Shown: positions 1-12,349 of the stretch, piece by piece
Numbering within the stretch: position 1 is the first letter of the stretch
Layout: each line of letters begins with the position of its first letter
DNA from: Mytilus californianus
Taxonomy: Eukaryota > Mollusca > Bivalvia > Mytilida > Mytilidae
Direction of reading: 5' to 3'
Length of the DNA: 64,000 bases
Assembly: GCF_021869535.1 (NCBI RefSeq)
Contig: NW_026262701.1
Span: 6,587,501 to 6,651,500, forward strand
Position numbers and translations under genes: made by a program
The notes under the pieces: generated by a model
Told to the model about the DNA's origin: nothing
What the model saw: only the letters and a program-made list of their open reading frames with translations
Databases searched by the model: none

Positions 1-25
1 ATACCACATCTTCTTTTTTTATAAA
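1..25 (+). repeat. 3' tail of CATACCACATCTTCTT dispersed module
   Basis: The window opens inside a copy of the module described at 48700-48815; only its tail ATACCACATCTTC and the T-run are present. Confidence 0.6.
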
Positions 26-389
26 TAACAACAAACAACAATGGTCCAGATAGCCTGTCTTGGTACAGGCACAGAACCTAGGGTTAAAACCAGTTATATT
101 TCAACTTACACCTTTGTCTACATAGACAATTTGTTCTAAAAGTAAAACACAGTAAAACAAAAAACCTCCTACCTGCAGGATGACTACTTAATTTGAACAA
201 TGGAAAAAAGGCACATGATTTAGAAAACTAGCTAAAGTATCACAGCTGTTAACTAGAACCCTTGACAGCCTTGACAAATGATATTTCTTGTACAACTATT
301 ATAAAACTGTTTTTTATTTGTTTTATGTTTGGAATCCTGAAACGACTTCATTGTCAGCTTAGCTTTTCAACAGTAAGATTATTAGGATG

Positions 390-870
390 TAGGTGACCTT
401 CACCTCAATTCATGGATCTGTGATCAAGCTTAAAGTTTCAAGGTCATATCAGTTTCTTCTATCCTATAAGGAACATGTAAATTATATTTGGTGTGTCAAA
501 TGATTGGATGGTATACATGTCTGGCTGGCAGTTTTCATCTGGCCTTGACTTTATTTTCATGGTTTATAGGCCAATATTTGGTTTGGTCCACTTTTCAGAT
601 ACTAGAAGCAATTTGTCAACTAGAATTGGTGTATGCAAAGATTGTACGTACTTGTCTGGAAAAGTTAATCAGATCTCACCTCATTTTCATGGTTCATTGG
701 TCAACATAATGTTTTCATGGTTTGGTTTCAATAAACAATACGTTTACATTTGGTGTATGGAATGATGGTAAGGTGTACATGTCTGTCTTTTTGGGTTCAT
801 CTGACCTTGACCTCATTACATAATCTACTGGTAATGTTCATTTTATGTCATACTTGTATTAATACCTTTA
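390..870 (-). repeat. ~180-bp tandem-unit repeat, reverse orientation
   Basis: Units contain TTCATCTGACCTTGACCTCA and GGTGTACATGTCTG, the reverse complement of the units at 6300-7400. The short reading frames here are by-products of the repeat. Confidence 0.7.
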
Positions 871-2527
871 CCTTAGACTTTTCCACATACTTACAATCAT
901 GTTCAGTAAAGCAGGGTAGACATTTCAGAGTGTCCTCTCTTGCTACTAAAAGCAATAGGTCAAACTATATTATGTATATAAAATCAAGTAAAATCTTTTT
1001 CATTATGATCATTATAGGAGACGAGTCATTTCAGCGTGAGGACTTTGTTATTTACAGTTTCAGAATATCAACAACAGTTTTAAAAAAGAATGCATGTGAT
1101 GTCATGCCTAGCATATCCCAACTCAAAATTCACAGTCTTTGAAAACAGGTGTCTGATAGATCCAAAAATTGCATACATGGTACAACTCATCACTGTTAAG
1201 CTGCTGACCAAATATGAAGTTATCCTGTTTAGTAGTATTGTGTGATGAAATATTCAAAAGTATTAGCAAACAGAAAGTAAGCATTGTGACATGTCCGAAA
1301 GGTGTTCACATGTTACAACTTATCTGACCAGTTATGAAGTTATTCTGTTCAGGTTTCTAAGTGTAATGAAAATATCTGTTCAATGAACACATGGATGTAC
1401 AGACATATTAAAGTATAAAATAATAAGCAAAATGTTAATAAAATTGGTAAACAAATCGTCATTCAAATGTAAACCAAAGGTAAACCATTGCCAAGTAATG
1501 CTGTTCTTCTGCACACATATTTACTGGTGTTCAAAACAAGGGATTTCTTTAAAGTGAAAGCAAGTTTCATTACAGCTGACAAATAAACTGGTACATTGTA
1601 TAAGTGAATAACACAGGATTTGAAATAATAGAAAGCTATTTCAAGTATTCCAATTATTTTTATTATAGTATATAATAACAAAGCACCTTGTGTAAGTATA
1701 TAACAATAAATGTGATATATATGAAACATGTACAAATAAGTGGATATTCAACATACACCTGATTATAACTTTTATCAAAGTTAAGTATTAAAAAAATAAC
1801 TTTTCACAATAACAATAAGTTTCAATGGTGAGATTTGTCGTGTTTAGGTATGGACCATATTTCTGTATTTTGTCAAAAATAAGCTGCAAAATTGAGTCCT
1901 AGTGTAAAATGGCATAAATTGTAATCCAAAAATCAATAAAAAAAAAAATAGAGATTTTCAATATTTTGCATCCCTTGCGAGTTGCAGAATATTCAGATAG
2001 TAAAAATATTTGTTTAATGTTACCTACATTATTCTGTGAATATAAATACATGATTTTTCCACTATATTTTAATAAATAATTATTATTAACCTTTTTATAT
2101 TAATTAACTGATTAATAAAGCAAACAAAAATTTTGCAAAACCTTTCCTAATTATACCATATAAAATTCAATATCATATATAACACTTAAAATATATATTG
2201 CAAACTGAGCACCTATGGAAATTTGTAAATATAAAAAAAAATCAATGCTTATTATAGAAGACAAGTTCTTTCAAATATGTATAAACAAGTAAAGATTGTG
2301 ATCAACCTTATGATAAAAAATATTATTTCAATATGAATATCCTGAGGAATATATTAAAAATAGAAATGTAACAACAAAAATACTTTCTTATTGGAAAGGG
2401 GGATTATCATATTCCATGTATGCTCCTGGCAAGCACCCCTAAATTGAGAACTGCCTAGGGCCTCAAGAGGAACCTGGCAGAAAGATGATTCTTTCTAACA
2501 TGACTGAAAGTTTCATAATATTTTACA

Positions 2528-2962
2528 ATAAATGGGGAATGTGTCCATGGGACACAGATGATGCCCCCGCTTGCATATCATATAAAGTTGTAAAGGGACA
2601 TAACTGAAGAACGGTAAAAGTGACCCTACCAAAATTCGGCCTTGATCTGTATTTTGTGGTAATAAGCATTGTGTATAAGTTTCATAACATTTGGCTGAGG
2701 CAAACTTAATTTAGAGGACAGAAACGAAAAAATTCAGTAATTTTTCCATTTGTAAAGGGGCATAACTCTAGAACGGTTTAAGTGAAGCCACCAAAATTCA
2801 AACTTGATCTGTGTGTTGTGATAATAAGCATTGTGTATAAGTTTCATAACATTTGGTTGAAGCAACCTAAGTTAGAGAACGGAAACCAACTTTGGGACAG
2901 AAGGACGTACAGACGGACAAGGGTAAAACTTAATGCCCTCTCCACTATGGCGGGGGCATAAA
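2528..2962 (+). repeat. GATGCCCCCGC ... GGGGGCATAAAA element, short copy
   Basis: It starts with GTGTCCATGGGACACAG and GATGCCCCCGC and ends with GCGGGGGCATAAAAA, so the ends are complementary. Two ~110-bp internal units (CATAACTCTAGAACGG ... GTTAGAGAACGG) precede a GGAC-rich stretch. No coding capacity. Confidence 0.85.
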
Positions 2963-3222
2963 AAAACTCTGCCAAATTACCAGACAGTGACTATAAAACC
3001 ATAACCATTCCATACCCTACAAATATCTGTTTCCTAATATAAAAATTAACCTTAATACTCCCAATAAACAATACTACTATAAACAGAATATAAATGTGGA
3101 AGTATAACAATTTATAATTTTACATTTAAAATATACTTTTTAACATAATTTACAAATTATTACAACAAATGACTATTAACATTTTTGCTATCATTAATAG
3201 AAATAAACATGAACAGTATAAC

Positions 3223-3381
3223 CAGAGGCGGATTTAGAGGGTTTTTCAGGGGGCCCAGGCCCCCTCTTTTTTGAGAAAAATTTGGTTGATTATATAGGGA
3301 ATCACTGAAGCATGACTGGAGCGGGCCCCTCTTAGGCAGTCAGTGGGCCCCCACTTATGAAAAATTCTGGATCCGCCACTG
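3223..3381. mobile_element. hAT-like MITE (CAGAGGCGG / CCGCCACTG)
   Basis: 159-bp element with inverted ends CAGAGGCGGATTTAG and CTGGATCCGCCACTG, flanked by ATAAC on both sides. The interior pairs GGGGGCCCAGGCCCCC-type stretches. A second copy lies at 12131-12290. Confidence 0.8.
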
Positions 3382-3677
3382 ATAACCTTTTAAATCCCCA
3401 AAAATCCTCACAAAAATGTAAATTTAATAACAACCATGACTAGAATAAAACTCCATTATAAAAAATGTAACACCTGGCATAATTTGACATTTAAAAATAA
3501 AGTAGATTGAAAATATACATTGCCTTGAACAGAACAACTTACATCATTAAGTATAATACAATGTGGCTACGCAGACAAACACAATTATACATAATACTGG
3601 ATATCCTTAGCCGCTTTCTTTCATCAAGTCATTGTACACAATGGTGACCATGGAGTGGATGGAAGCATATGATGGAT

Positions 3678-3739
3678 TCACTTCAGTGGCGACCATGGAG
3701 TTGGCATTAACAGGCGTGAATGGCCTGTAGCAGTAGATC
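3678..3739 (-). CDS. NIPSNAP3: NIPSNAP terminal exon
   Basis: The exon follows a GTTTTCAG acceptor. It encodes the last 20 residues ending HSRLLMPTPWSPLK, then TGA. The ending LIPTSFSPLK is typical of the family, and this fixes the reading frame. Confidence 0.9.
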
Positions 3740-6700
3740 CTGAAAACAAAGATAAATTACATGTTTCATTTCTGACCACCAATGTCCCCTTTTTTAATGA
3801 CCATGACTAGAACTAGACTCTGGGTATTCCTGATTCATCCACCAATAAAAACCTTAATATAGCCAAGGTCACTGAAAGCCTTAAACACCAACAAACAAAC
3901 ATATGAACATTTCATGTTGTATATTTCTGAAAATATATATTAAACATACAACATATTTATTTTCCAATTAAGAGGCCTTGTGGGCATTCAGATTATATAT
4001 GTAAGAAGGTAGAATGATCCAAAAAGATAGCAATATGATATGATAAATCATTATACCTCAAAGTGTATTTTCTTAATAAAAATTAAAGACAAATAATAGT
4101 TTCAAATACTATTAACTGGAAGCAAAATAGTTTCCCGTTAACAGACTATTATCCGCTTAATAGTTTCAAAAAGTATTTACTGGAAGAAAAGTTTCCAGTA
4201 AAAAGACTATTATGGGCTTTGCTCATAGTTGAAGGCCGTACGGTGACCTATAGCTGTTAATTTCTGTGTCATTTGGTCTCTTGCGGAGAGTTGTCTCATT
4301 GGCAATCATACCACATCTTCTTTTTTATATTTACTGGAAGCAAACATTTTCCTCGTACTTTCTGTATAATAAAAAACTTATTTACTGGCTTTTCGAATAA
4401 CAGCAAGTTTATTGTCCTCATAGCCAGTAAATAAGAGTATACTATGTTGTTTATTACTTAACTGTATAACTTTATTTAGAATAGTCTATGTTTATAATGA
4501 AATGAATAGAATTCAAGTTATAGGTTACGGTAATGTATGAAAATGAAAAAAATTTTACCTTGTTTAGTATTCACTTCTGTTAAACTGTTAACCATATCAT
4601 CAGCTGAGTTGTGGAACCACAGGTTACAGCCTAAAAAAAGAGTGTGTAGTGTCATTTATGATTTCAATGAATTAAAGTGCTTGAATACATTCACCAGCAT
4701 AACAGTTTTAACATATAATTTCAACTATGCATAACTTTTTTATTCTTTGGATTTCTACTTACCGGTACATTTGTAATGACACAGGGAAGGGACATGTTTC
4801 TATCTTAAAATGATTATTGCATGAACATTACAGAAATTGGACAAGAGCAAAAGTTTTAGAGTTCCCTTCAAATCTGTGAGTCTGTTTCTATAAACATTAC
4901 CAGTACTTTTATAGAAATGTTCTACCACCTTTCTTTAAAAATCAAATTGAGACATTGTTATGGATAATCAATATACTTTCCAAATGAAATTCAAGATATG
5001 TTGAAGTACAATCAGAAAAAGAAGCAATTTATGAATGATCACACAGAATTTTCAGGGGAGACAACAAATGATCAAATTAAAAAGGAAAAGACCAAACAAA
5101 TTTAATTTTACCCAATTTTCCATGGGATCCAACTCTAATTTGGTAATTTAAAATAAGACAAAATAGCCTACCAGTGTTGATTGGTCCAATCAGTCCTGAA
5201 AATGATCCCAGTAATCTGTCATTAGGTCGGTCAACTGTTTTCCCATTGAAAACTTCCAGTTCATAAACACCTGAAAGAAAATTTCAAATTGTTAAACTGA
5301 AACAAGGATTTGTATACATGTAAGAAGGATTGGAATCTTGCAGTATCTTGTTAATTCTCCTATATCGTGAGAAGTCACATACTTGCCACTATATATTGTA
5401 TATCTGGTTTTACAATAGATGACTTTCGAATTTGTGCACTTTCCCCTTAATTACTTGCGTCACAATGCTTATGTTATTACGTCATAGAAAGAACTAATTG
5501 TACGGTTTTTGACCATTGACCTTGGGTCAACCGGTGTAATTCATTCATAAATAAATGGACAATGTGTCCATGGGACACAGATGATGCCCCCGCTTGCATA
5601 TAACATTATAAATGGACATAACTCAAGAACAGTAAAAGTGACGTCACCCAAATTCGGCATTGATCTGTATTTTGTGGTAATAAGTATTGTGTATAAGTTT
5701 CATAACATTTGGTTGAGGCAAACTAAAGTTGGAGAATGGAAACAGTGTCTGATGATTTACTTTTTGAAAACAATAAGTGAAGATATTCAGTTTGATAACT
5801 CTTATCATTTTGATTAAAAAAAACAATGAAAGCATTCAATATTCAAATTTATTTCATAATAGTATACAGTCTAATGTGTTCAATTTCAAATGCAAAATTC
5901 TGCCAGGGAAAAAACAACCACAATCATCTGCAATGTTTAAAAATAAATGGCTGAAATAATACATTACCTAAACAGTAACTTTAATTCTTGATACAAAGGT
6001 CATGATTTAGGTTATATCAAGTTGAATACATTTCTCAAATTTTAATTCCAAGTATTCAATACCAACATAAAATGAGTATGAACATATAGAACACCAAAAT
6101 GCCACTAACTGACACCTTGTTTAACTATGACCATGCATAGTAATTTCTGAAAGTTAAAATATTGTGCATAACTGTTTTAATTAACAAGAGTGCACACGCT
6201 GAAATGTCTCGCCTTCTTTACTAATCATTGATATTATGTTGATAGTCCTAAATATAAAGCTTTATTACAACTGTCACATAAACTTAACATTAACCAAGTA
6301 AACTAAACATTGACCAATGAACCATGAAAATGAGGTCAAGGTCAGATGAACCATGCTAGGCAGGCATGTACAGCTAACAATTCTTCCATACAACAAATAG
6401 AGTTGACCTATTGCTTATAGTTTAAGAAAAACAGACCAAAACACAAAAACTTAACACTGAGCAATGAACCTTGAAAATGAGGTCAAGGTCAAATAAAACC
6501 TGCGTGACTGCCAAATAGATCATAAAATATTTCCATACACCAAATATAGTTGAACTATTGCATATAGTATAAGAAAAACAGACCAAAACACAAAAACTTA
6601 ACTATAACCACTGAACCATGAAAATGAGGTCAAGGTCAGATGACACCTGCCAGTTGGACATGTACACCTTACAGTCCTTCCATACACCAAATATACTAGA

Positions 6701-9176
6701 CCTATTGCTTATAGTATCTGAGATATGGACTTGACCACCAAAACTTAACCTTGTTCATTGATCCATGAAATGAGGTCGAGGTCAAGTGAAAACTGTCTGA
6801 CGGGCATGAGGACCTTGCAAGGTATGCACATACCAAATATAGTTGAACTATTGCACATAGTATTAGAAAAAAAGACCAAAACTCAAAAACTGAACTTTGA
6901 CCACTGAACCATGAAAATAAGGTCAAGGTCAGATGACACCTGCCCGCTAGACATGTACACCTTACAATCATTCCATACACCAAATATAGTAGACCTATGG
7001 CATACAGTATAAGAAAAACAGACCAAAACACAAAAACTTAACTATAACCACTGAACCATGAAAATGAGGTCAAGGTCAGATGACACCTCCCAGTTGGACA
7101 TGTACACCTTACAGTCCTTCCATACACCGAATATACTAGACCTATTGCTTATAGTATCTGAGATATGGACTTGACCACCAAAACTTAACCTTGTTCACTG
7201 ATCCATGAAATGAGGTCGAGGTCAAGTGAAAACTGTCTGACGGGCATGAGGACCTTGCAAGGTACGCACATACCAAATATAGTTATCTTATTACTTATAA
7301 TAAGAGAGAATCTAACATTACAAAAAATCTGAACTTTTTTTTCAAGTAGTCACTGAACCATGAAAATGAGGTCAAGGACATTGGACATGTGACTGAAGGA
7401 AACTTCGTAACATGAGGCATCCATATACAAAGTATGAAGCATCCAGACCTTCCACCTTCTAAAATATAAAGCTTTTAAGAAGTTAGCTAACGCCGCCGCC
7501 GCCGCCGCCGTAGCCGCCGCCGGATCGCTATCCCTATGTCGAGCTTTCTGCGACAAAAGTCGCAGGCTCGACAAAAATTAGCAAATTAACTAAAACTTAA
7601 ACTCCTCTAATGCCTTAAGGATCAGGCTGATTATGACTTTTTCCTTTCGCTAATAGTATATAGTTCTAATGCCTTGCTATACATTTAAGGTAAGGCTGGT
7701 TATAAATTATTTTACTATCTGTTATAGTAATAATAAGATCTAAATTTCTGTTAGGTACCAATTTGTGACATACATTGTACCATTGAGATAAGGCTGATTA
7801 AGACTGAGTTCTAAATTAGACATGATATGTACCATTACTGTATTCTTCTGCTATAAAGTACTTGTAAAATCAGGCTGATTAAGGTTGAGTTCTCCATTAG
7901 GTACTAGTATTTGACATACCTTTGAGATCTTTCTGATTAAGATTGAGTTCTCCGTTAGGAACCAATAAAGAATTCTCCTGTCGTGACATCATTGGTAATA
8001 TTTTACCAAAGTAATTAGCTATCCAGGAGGCATCATTAGCTAAAGCTTGTCTTACTTTTGCTCTGTGATCCAAACTATCTGAAATTGTATAGGAGGTAAA
8101 AGTATAGCAGACACGACTTTTGACCATTATTCATTAATCTTAAAATGTAACGTTTTAATTTCACAAAATTTCAACGTATTATTTTAGATCTACTGTGCAT
8201 TTCCTGCTTATAAATTTTCTAAGGAGTTATTCACTAATTCACAAACCTTTGGTCCAAATAGGAATTGTATCTTCAATATTATTTATTAGTGCTTATGTTC
8301 TATTTATTAGATATGGTGTCCATGTTGGTAGGTAGACAGCAAGGTCAGACACAAGTTTGAATCTATACACCCTAACAGTAATTTATGACATTATTAAGTA
8401 CAATTTTTTTTATTGTGGAGCAGAATTTATTTGTGGTTTACAGAGGGTTGCAAGTGATGGCAATATGTTTGATTTATATCATTGCCATTACCAGAAAAAA
8501 CTTTTTTTCTAGATGACGATTTCTAACGTCATTTAAATGTTTAAAGAACATTTATCCCTGCATCCTTGAAATGATAAGGTCATTGTGCCTGCTTGACATC
8601 TTTCATGAATCAGTCTGCTTTTCTTGTGTACATTATTTAACATTTCAAACAGAAATATATTAATTTAACAACTTTTCCATTGCTGTGAAGCATCATTAAC
8701 TACTTATTTTAAAATAAATACTATACAGAACTTTGTTTCTATTCTTTAGACTTTTATATTCATGGAAAGAGAGGATATAATGTATCAATTCATGATGAAA
8801 AATCAGTATGTGCACATGAAAAAATCATGGCAAAGAAACAATGCTTTAAATGCTGTTCTTCATCTCAAAGGATCAGTGGAGCCTTAAACATGGAGAAAAA
8901 ACTAACATTAGCATGGATTTGAGTTGAATTCTTTGCTAGATGCTGATCCTACCTACCATATTCCCAGATGTGTACCATATCATTTATACCCCCTATTTCA
9001 CTAGTCCAATAGCCAATCAAGACTGAATGCTGTGTTCTTAGATGAAGCCACTCTTTAGACAACTCCATAAAGGGCTTTACACTTTCTGGTTTTATCTGGT
9101 ATACTCTCAGTTCATATACCTTGGAATTATGTCTTAAACTGCTTTGATGAATATTTTTCTTTATGAAACCATTTAA
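3678..9176 (-). CDS. NIPSNAP3: NIPSNAP-family protein (NIPSNAP3-like), first exon not found
   Basis: Five minus-strand exons join in phase: 8957-9176, 7920-8078, 5172-5270, 4559-4630 and 3678-3739 (stop at 3678-3680), giving 203 codons. NIPSNAP proteins are mitochondrial-matrix-associated proteins built of two ferredoxin-like NIPSNAP repeats; in vertebrates NIPSNAP1/2 act as mitophagy signals, while NIPSNAP3 function is poorly defined. Visible signatures are VYELRVYQIKPES, HLRTQHSVLIGYW and HIWEYDSLDHRAKVRQALA in the first repeat, VYELEVFN and LLGSF at the start of the second, NLWFHNSADD, and the C-terminal LLMPTPWSPLK, which matches the family ending. The second repeat looks about 25-30 residues shorter than in human NIPSNAP3A. 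The first exon opens behind a strong acceptor (polypyrimidine tract plus CAG), so the start codon and mitochondrial presequence should lie upstream (above 9177). The ATG at 9198-9200 sits inside that acceptor tract and is a less likely start. The gene lies downstream of ITFG1 on the same strand. Confidence 0.88.
4208..4330 (+). repeat. CATACCACATCTTCTT dispersed module
   Basis: Conserved run: TTGAAGGCCGTACGGTGACC, a GTCATTTGGTCTCTTG segment, GAGAGTTGTCTCATTGGC, CATACCACATCTTC and a T-rich tail. Confidence 0.75.
4559..4630 (-). CDS. NIPSNAP3: NIPSNAP short exon
   Basis: The exon is 72 nt, phase 1 to phase 1, with a TTTTTTAG acceptor and a GTAAAA donor. It encodes CNLWFHNSADDMVNSL, which corresponds to the family VLWWNESAD region, so it is a real exon despite its size. 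Confidence 0.85.
5172..5270 (-). CDS. NIPSNAP3: NIPSNAP exon, start of second repeat
   Basis: The exon is 99 nt, phase 1 to phase 1, with a TTTCAG acceptor and a GTAGGC donor. It encodes VYELEVFNGKTVD and LLGSFSGLIGPINT, matching the second-repeat opening of the family although shortened. Confidence 0.88.
5551..5740 (+). repeat. Truncated copy of the GATGCCCCCGC element
   Basis: The 5' end and one internal unit match the 2528-2962 element; the GGAC tract and the 3' GGGGGCATA end are missing. It lies between NIPSNAP exons. Confidence 0.75.
6186..7580 (+). repeat. Tandem-unit element with TGTCTCGCC start and 3' hairpin
   Basis: It begins AACAAGAGTGCACACGCTG with TGTCTCGCC. About six units of ~160-180 bp (AATGAGGTCAAGGTCAGATG, GGACATGTACACCTTACA) follow, then a (GCC)n tract at 7490-7520 and a terminal hairpin at 7538-7572 (stems GTCGAGC/GCTCGAC and CTGCGAC/GTCGCAG). 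It sits in a NIPSNAP intron. Confidence 0.8.
7615..7919 (-). repeat. Decaying copies of NIPSNAP exon 3' end in its downstream intron
   Basis: On the minus strand the intron repeats the exon end several times. The exon text GAGAACTCAATCTTAATCAG recurs as close variants near 7873-7901 and 7794-7815, with shorter remnants near 7691 and 7622. The donor context GTATGTCA also recurs near 7773. Spacing is irregular (about 58, 81, 98 and 70 bp). Confidence 0.7.
7920..8078 (-). CDS. NIPSNAP3: NIPSNAP exon with DHRAKVRQAL motif
   Basis: The acceptor is ATTTCAG and the donor is GTATGT; the exon runs phase 1 to phase 1 over 159 nt. It encodes DHRAKVRQALANDASW and SLLVPNGEL, the end of the first repeat. 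Its 3' end is copied several times in the following intron (7615-7919). Confidence 0.93.
8740..8946 (-). repeat. TTCTTTGCTAGATG dispersed repeat abutting the NIPSNAP donor
   Basis: The core GTTCTTCATCTCAAAG ... TTCTTTGCTAGATG is shared with copies near 38700-38885, 52505-52690 and 57700-57850. Here the repeat end lies about 10 bp from the 5' splice site of the NIPSNAP exon ending at 8957. Confidence 0.6.
8957..9176 (-). CDS. NIPSNAP3: NIPSNAP exon (first one found)
   Basis: The exon follows a TTTTCAG acceptor and ends at a GTAGGT donor in phase 1. It encodes the end of the presequence region (FIKKNIHQSSLRHNS, basic and hydroxylated) and the first NIPSNAP repeat up to HIWEY. Confidence 0.9.
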
Positions 9177-11007
9177 CTGAAAATAAAAAAAAGTTGTCAT
9201 AACTGAATAAAGTTACAAATGCATTTTAAATTTTTTACAGTAAACTTAAATGATTAGGGTCAAAGGTCACCACACCAGGTGAAGTCAGCATAAATACATG
9301 TATGTCATAGGATTCCTGACTTTGCACTAAGAAAGTATCAAGGAGAAGTTTATGTTGCCCTTGATTTTTAGTAAAATTTCACAATGTCACCTCATGATTT
9401 TTGAAAAATTACACATGTACAGGATTCCTATATTCGATGTAATAAAGATGTTACTACATTAAACCATGGCTGAAATGATACTGAATCTAGACACATTTAT
9501 TGCATAATAGTGGCTTGTCATTGATTATTATAATCTGTCATCTAGGTAAATTTCAGGAACTGTGCACCATACACACATGACCAATTTATCCAAGTAGAAA
9601 ATTCATGTTTATTTAATTGCAATCTTTTTCTATAAATTTAAATGCATCAACTCTTTAGATGAAACAACCAATCTTACATGTACTTTAATAAGGATCTTTT
9701 ATCTATTTTTTAGCAAAGAGAGACAATTCTTATTGATACTTTTACTTGTGATGTTGTCTACAATAAATATCATTTTACTTATTTGATATTTTTTAATTCT
9801 TAATTAAATGCTAAAAATATACTTATATGGCAAAAGTTCTCATTACTGTAGAACTACTTTCTTTTACACCACTTTATGTAAAATAACTTCAAGTATGGTT
9901 ATTTCTCATCTAAAGTAATGGACATGGATCAAAATTGGAGATTGGAGTCTGTAGGAAAGGGTGAGCTACACCAACAACTAATGATGTTTCCAAATGACAA
10001 GATAACAGGCACATAAACATGTTGGAGACAGGGTAGGTTAATTATTTTTTATAAGAAGATGTGGTACATGTATGATTACCAATGAGACAACTCTCAACCA
10101 GAGACCAAATGACGTAAAAGTAAACAACTATAGGTCACTGTACAGTCTTCAACAATGAGCAAAATTGTACCTTTTAATCTGTATCAGTGGAATAAAAAGG
10201 AAAAGAGAAAAAGACACAAAAAAAACTATTTAAACTTTGCAAAATAACTTCACAGAATTTGATCAGTATTACAGATAAAAAATACTTCATCTGCTGATTA
10301 AAAAACATCTTCTTTCATTCTAATATAATCCGCTGTACCTCCAAGTAGATTTAATGAAGCAACTTTTTTAACAGTACAAACACTCATGAGCCAAGGTAAA
10401 ATTGTTTTCAGAATGCCGAAAATGAAAATCATTAAGAGATTTTTTTTGTAAGTCTGTTAAGTTTATACCAAGCTGGTCTTGATTCTGTGTGAATTACATT
10501 TTCATATATAGTGTTAGTGCTGTTATTTTGATAACCAGTTTTCATATATCTAGTTTAAACATTTGTATGATTTGTTACTGTCTCATACATCTGATCACTA
10601 TCTAGCAGCAAATGTTTGACCTTCTTGTACAATTGCAATGGTCAATGAAAATGTCACCAACATCAGTGTAAATAAGATTGCTATATTACGTTTAAAATGT
10701 GGAAAAGCATTGTTTTGTAGATTCTGTAATGAATGGCTAAATATAGAACACTCATTAGGAACCCTCATTACGTCATAATCGGAATTCTGGGATTTCCCAT
10801 GGTTTATATTACCGTCATTAAACAGTTGTTATCCAGGTCAGACATCCCCACATAGAGGAGTGACTAGCTAGAAGACCTAATGAATCAAGTCTGAAATTGT
10901 TATATTCAGGTAATATAACACACACACATACACAACCATATAAAATCATTTCAACAACATAACAACATGAACAATAGAAGAAACTGCAAATACAATTATT
11001 GATTAAA
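9177..11007. other. Region upstream of the NIPSNAP exons, no exon recognised
   Basis: The missing NIPSNAP first exon and promoter should be on the minus strand here or further up. A CRE-like TTACGTCA is at about 10768. A reverse copy of the CATACCACATCTTCTT module lies at 10055-10160. The rest shows no coding signal. Confidence 0.4.
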
Positions 11008-11618
11008 TCAGGGACTTTCTATACTAACGGGACTCGTCTCTATTGATTTTAACTGATTACTACGCCGCCTGTTTAAAGCTACCACCAAACAATAAACTTA
11101 GTTTCGTATCTCTGATATACGATGCTAGTAGTTATTTGCGTATTTCACAGTTCATTGTAATTATATTATTATTATTAGTTGTTAAAATAAAATCTGATTA
11201 ATAGCTATTTACGATGACAAAAAATATAAGATTTTGAAAGAATGATGAATTATTAAATTTAGACGTATCGTTTTAAAGAACATCCCAGTTGTGTAAAATG
11301 GTTTACATATCAAACAAGATGGCGGCTACTGAAAATTCAACGAACAAATACCTCAAAGTTCAAAGATCAATATTTAAAAAACGATTTGAGAAATCTTTTG
11401 AAAAACTACATTTTGCTATGACAAAATGTATAAAATTTCATAAAAACGATTTTTTGCTAAACTTGAACATGTAGCATGTATAGTTATGAAGAACACTTCG
11501 TAAATGACAAATGATTTGCTATAAAGTCACGTGACATTAGCCACGGCCGAGATCAGTCTGATAATTTGTATAGACATCGTTATAAGTGACCAGTCCCGTT
11601 AGTATAGAAAGTCCCTGA
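11008..11618. mobile_element. 611-bp TIR element with TTAAA target duplication
   Basis: The 27-bp inverted ends start TCAGGGACTTTCTATACTAA and end in the exact complement. TTAAA flanks both sides (11003-11007, 11619-11623). TTAA itself is the piggyBac-type target, so that family is possible. The interior holds AAGATGGCGGCT at about 11318 and a 61-codon frame unlike any known protein. Confidence 0.85.
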
Positions 11619-12130
11619 TTAAATGCAATATGATATGTCACTATACTAATTAAACTAGGAATGTTTGACATGTTTTCATACAATAATATGGTTTTAAGAA
11701 AACAATGCTCCATTTTGGTTTAATAATTTGCTTTGAAAAACAAAGAATTATACGTCAATTGGTCTATACCATTATATGTCAATTGGTGGATTATACGTCA
11801 ACTGAGGTATAGTCCACCAATTGGTGGTTATTCCTGACCCGTCAGTTACTTTTGTAATTTTCTCAAAACAGCGATAATGACATGTTTACCTGTTTGACGG
11901 TATGGAAATAAATTGAATACTTGTAAAGAATACCTTGAATGAAGGCGCAAATCTTATTATTCTTCTCGAAAACATTTTTTTTCGTCAGAGAAGATTTGTT
12001 CAGCAAAACAGGAAATAGGTCAAATGAAGTAAACTGCACACCAGTTCCGTGCTACATCCCAAAATCCGGTTTCACTAATAATGAGATCATCCTCGATTTT
12101 GTAAACGTCTTCATCAATTAGCATTACTTC

Positions 12131-12290
12131 CAGAGGCGGATTTAGGGGGAGGGGGGCAGGGTGTCCGGGCCCCCCTTTTCTGGGAAAAATTTGGTTGATT
12201 ATCTAGGGAATCACTGAAGCATGACCGGAGCGGGCCCCCTCTTAGTCAGTCATTGTCCCCCACTTATGAAAATTTCTGGATCCGCCACTG
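12131..12290. mobile_element. hAT-like MITE, second copy
   Basis: 160-bp copy of the 3223-3381 element. The flanking octamers ATTACTTC and ATTTCATC may be a decayed 8-bp target duplication. Confidence 0.8.
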
Positions 12291-12349
12291 ATTTCATCTG
12301 TTAATTTGTTTTATTTAATATATCAATAAGTTGAAAACAAAATTTCTCA

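Noticed and set aside
488..1142. Overlapping frames of 73-130 codons at the left edge
   Set aside because: They lie in reverse-oriented tandem repeat units; the repeated WYTCLAG / LALTLFSW text is translation of the repeat.
3610..3739. Alternative reading frame of the NIPSNAP last exon (IYCYRPFTPVNAN...)
   Set aside because: It is open for longer, but the phase from the previous exon and the family ending PWSPLK select the other frame, with the stop at 3678.
9177..9200. ATG at 9200 as the NIPSNAP start
   Set aside because: The codons before LNGFIKK form a polypyrimidine tract ending TTTTCAG, a strong acceptor; an upstream exon is more likely.
11289..11474. 61-codon frame starting near ATGGCGGCT
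   Set aside because: It lies inside a TIR element, matches nothing known, and has low-complexity Lys/Phe composition.
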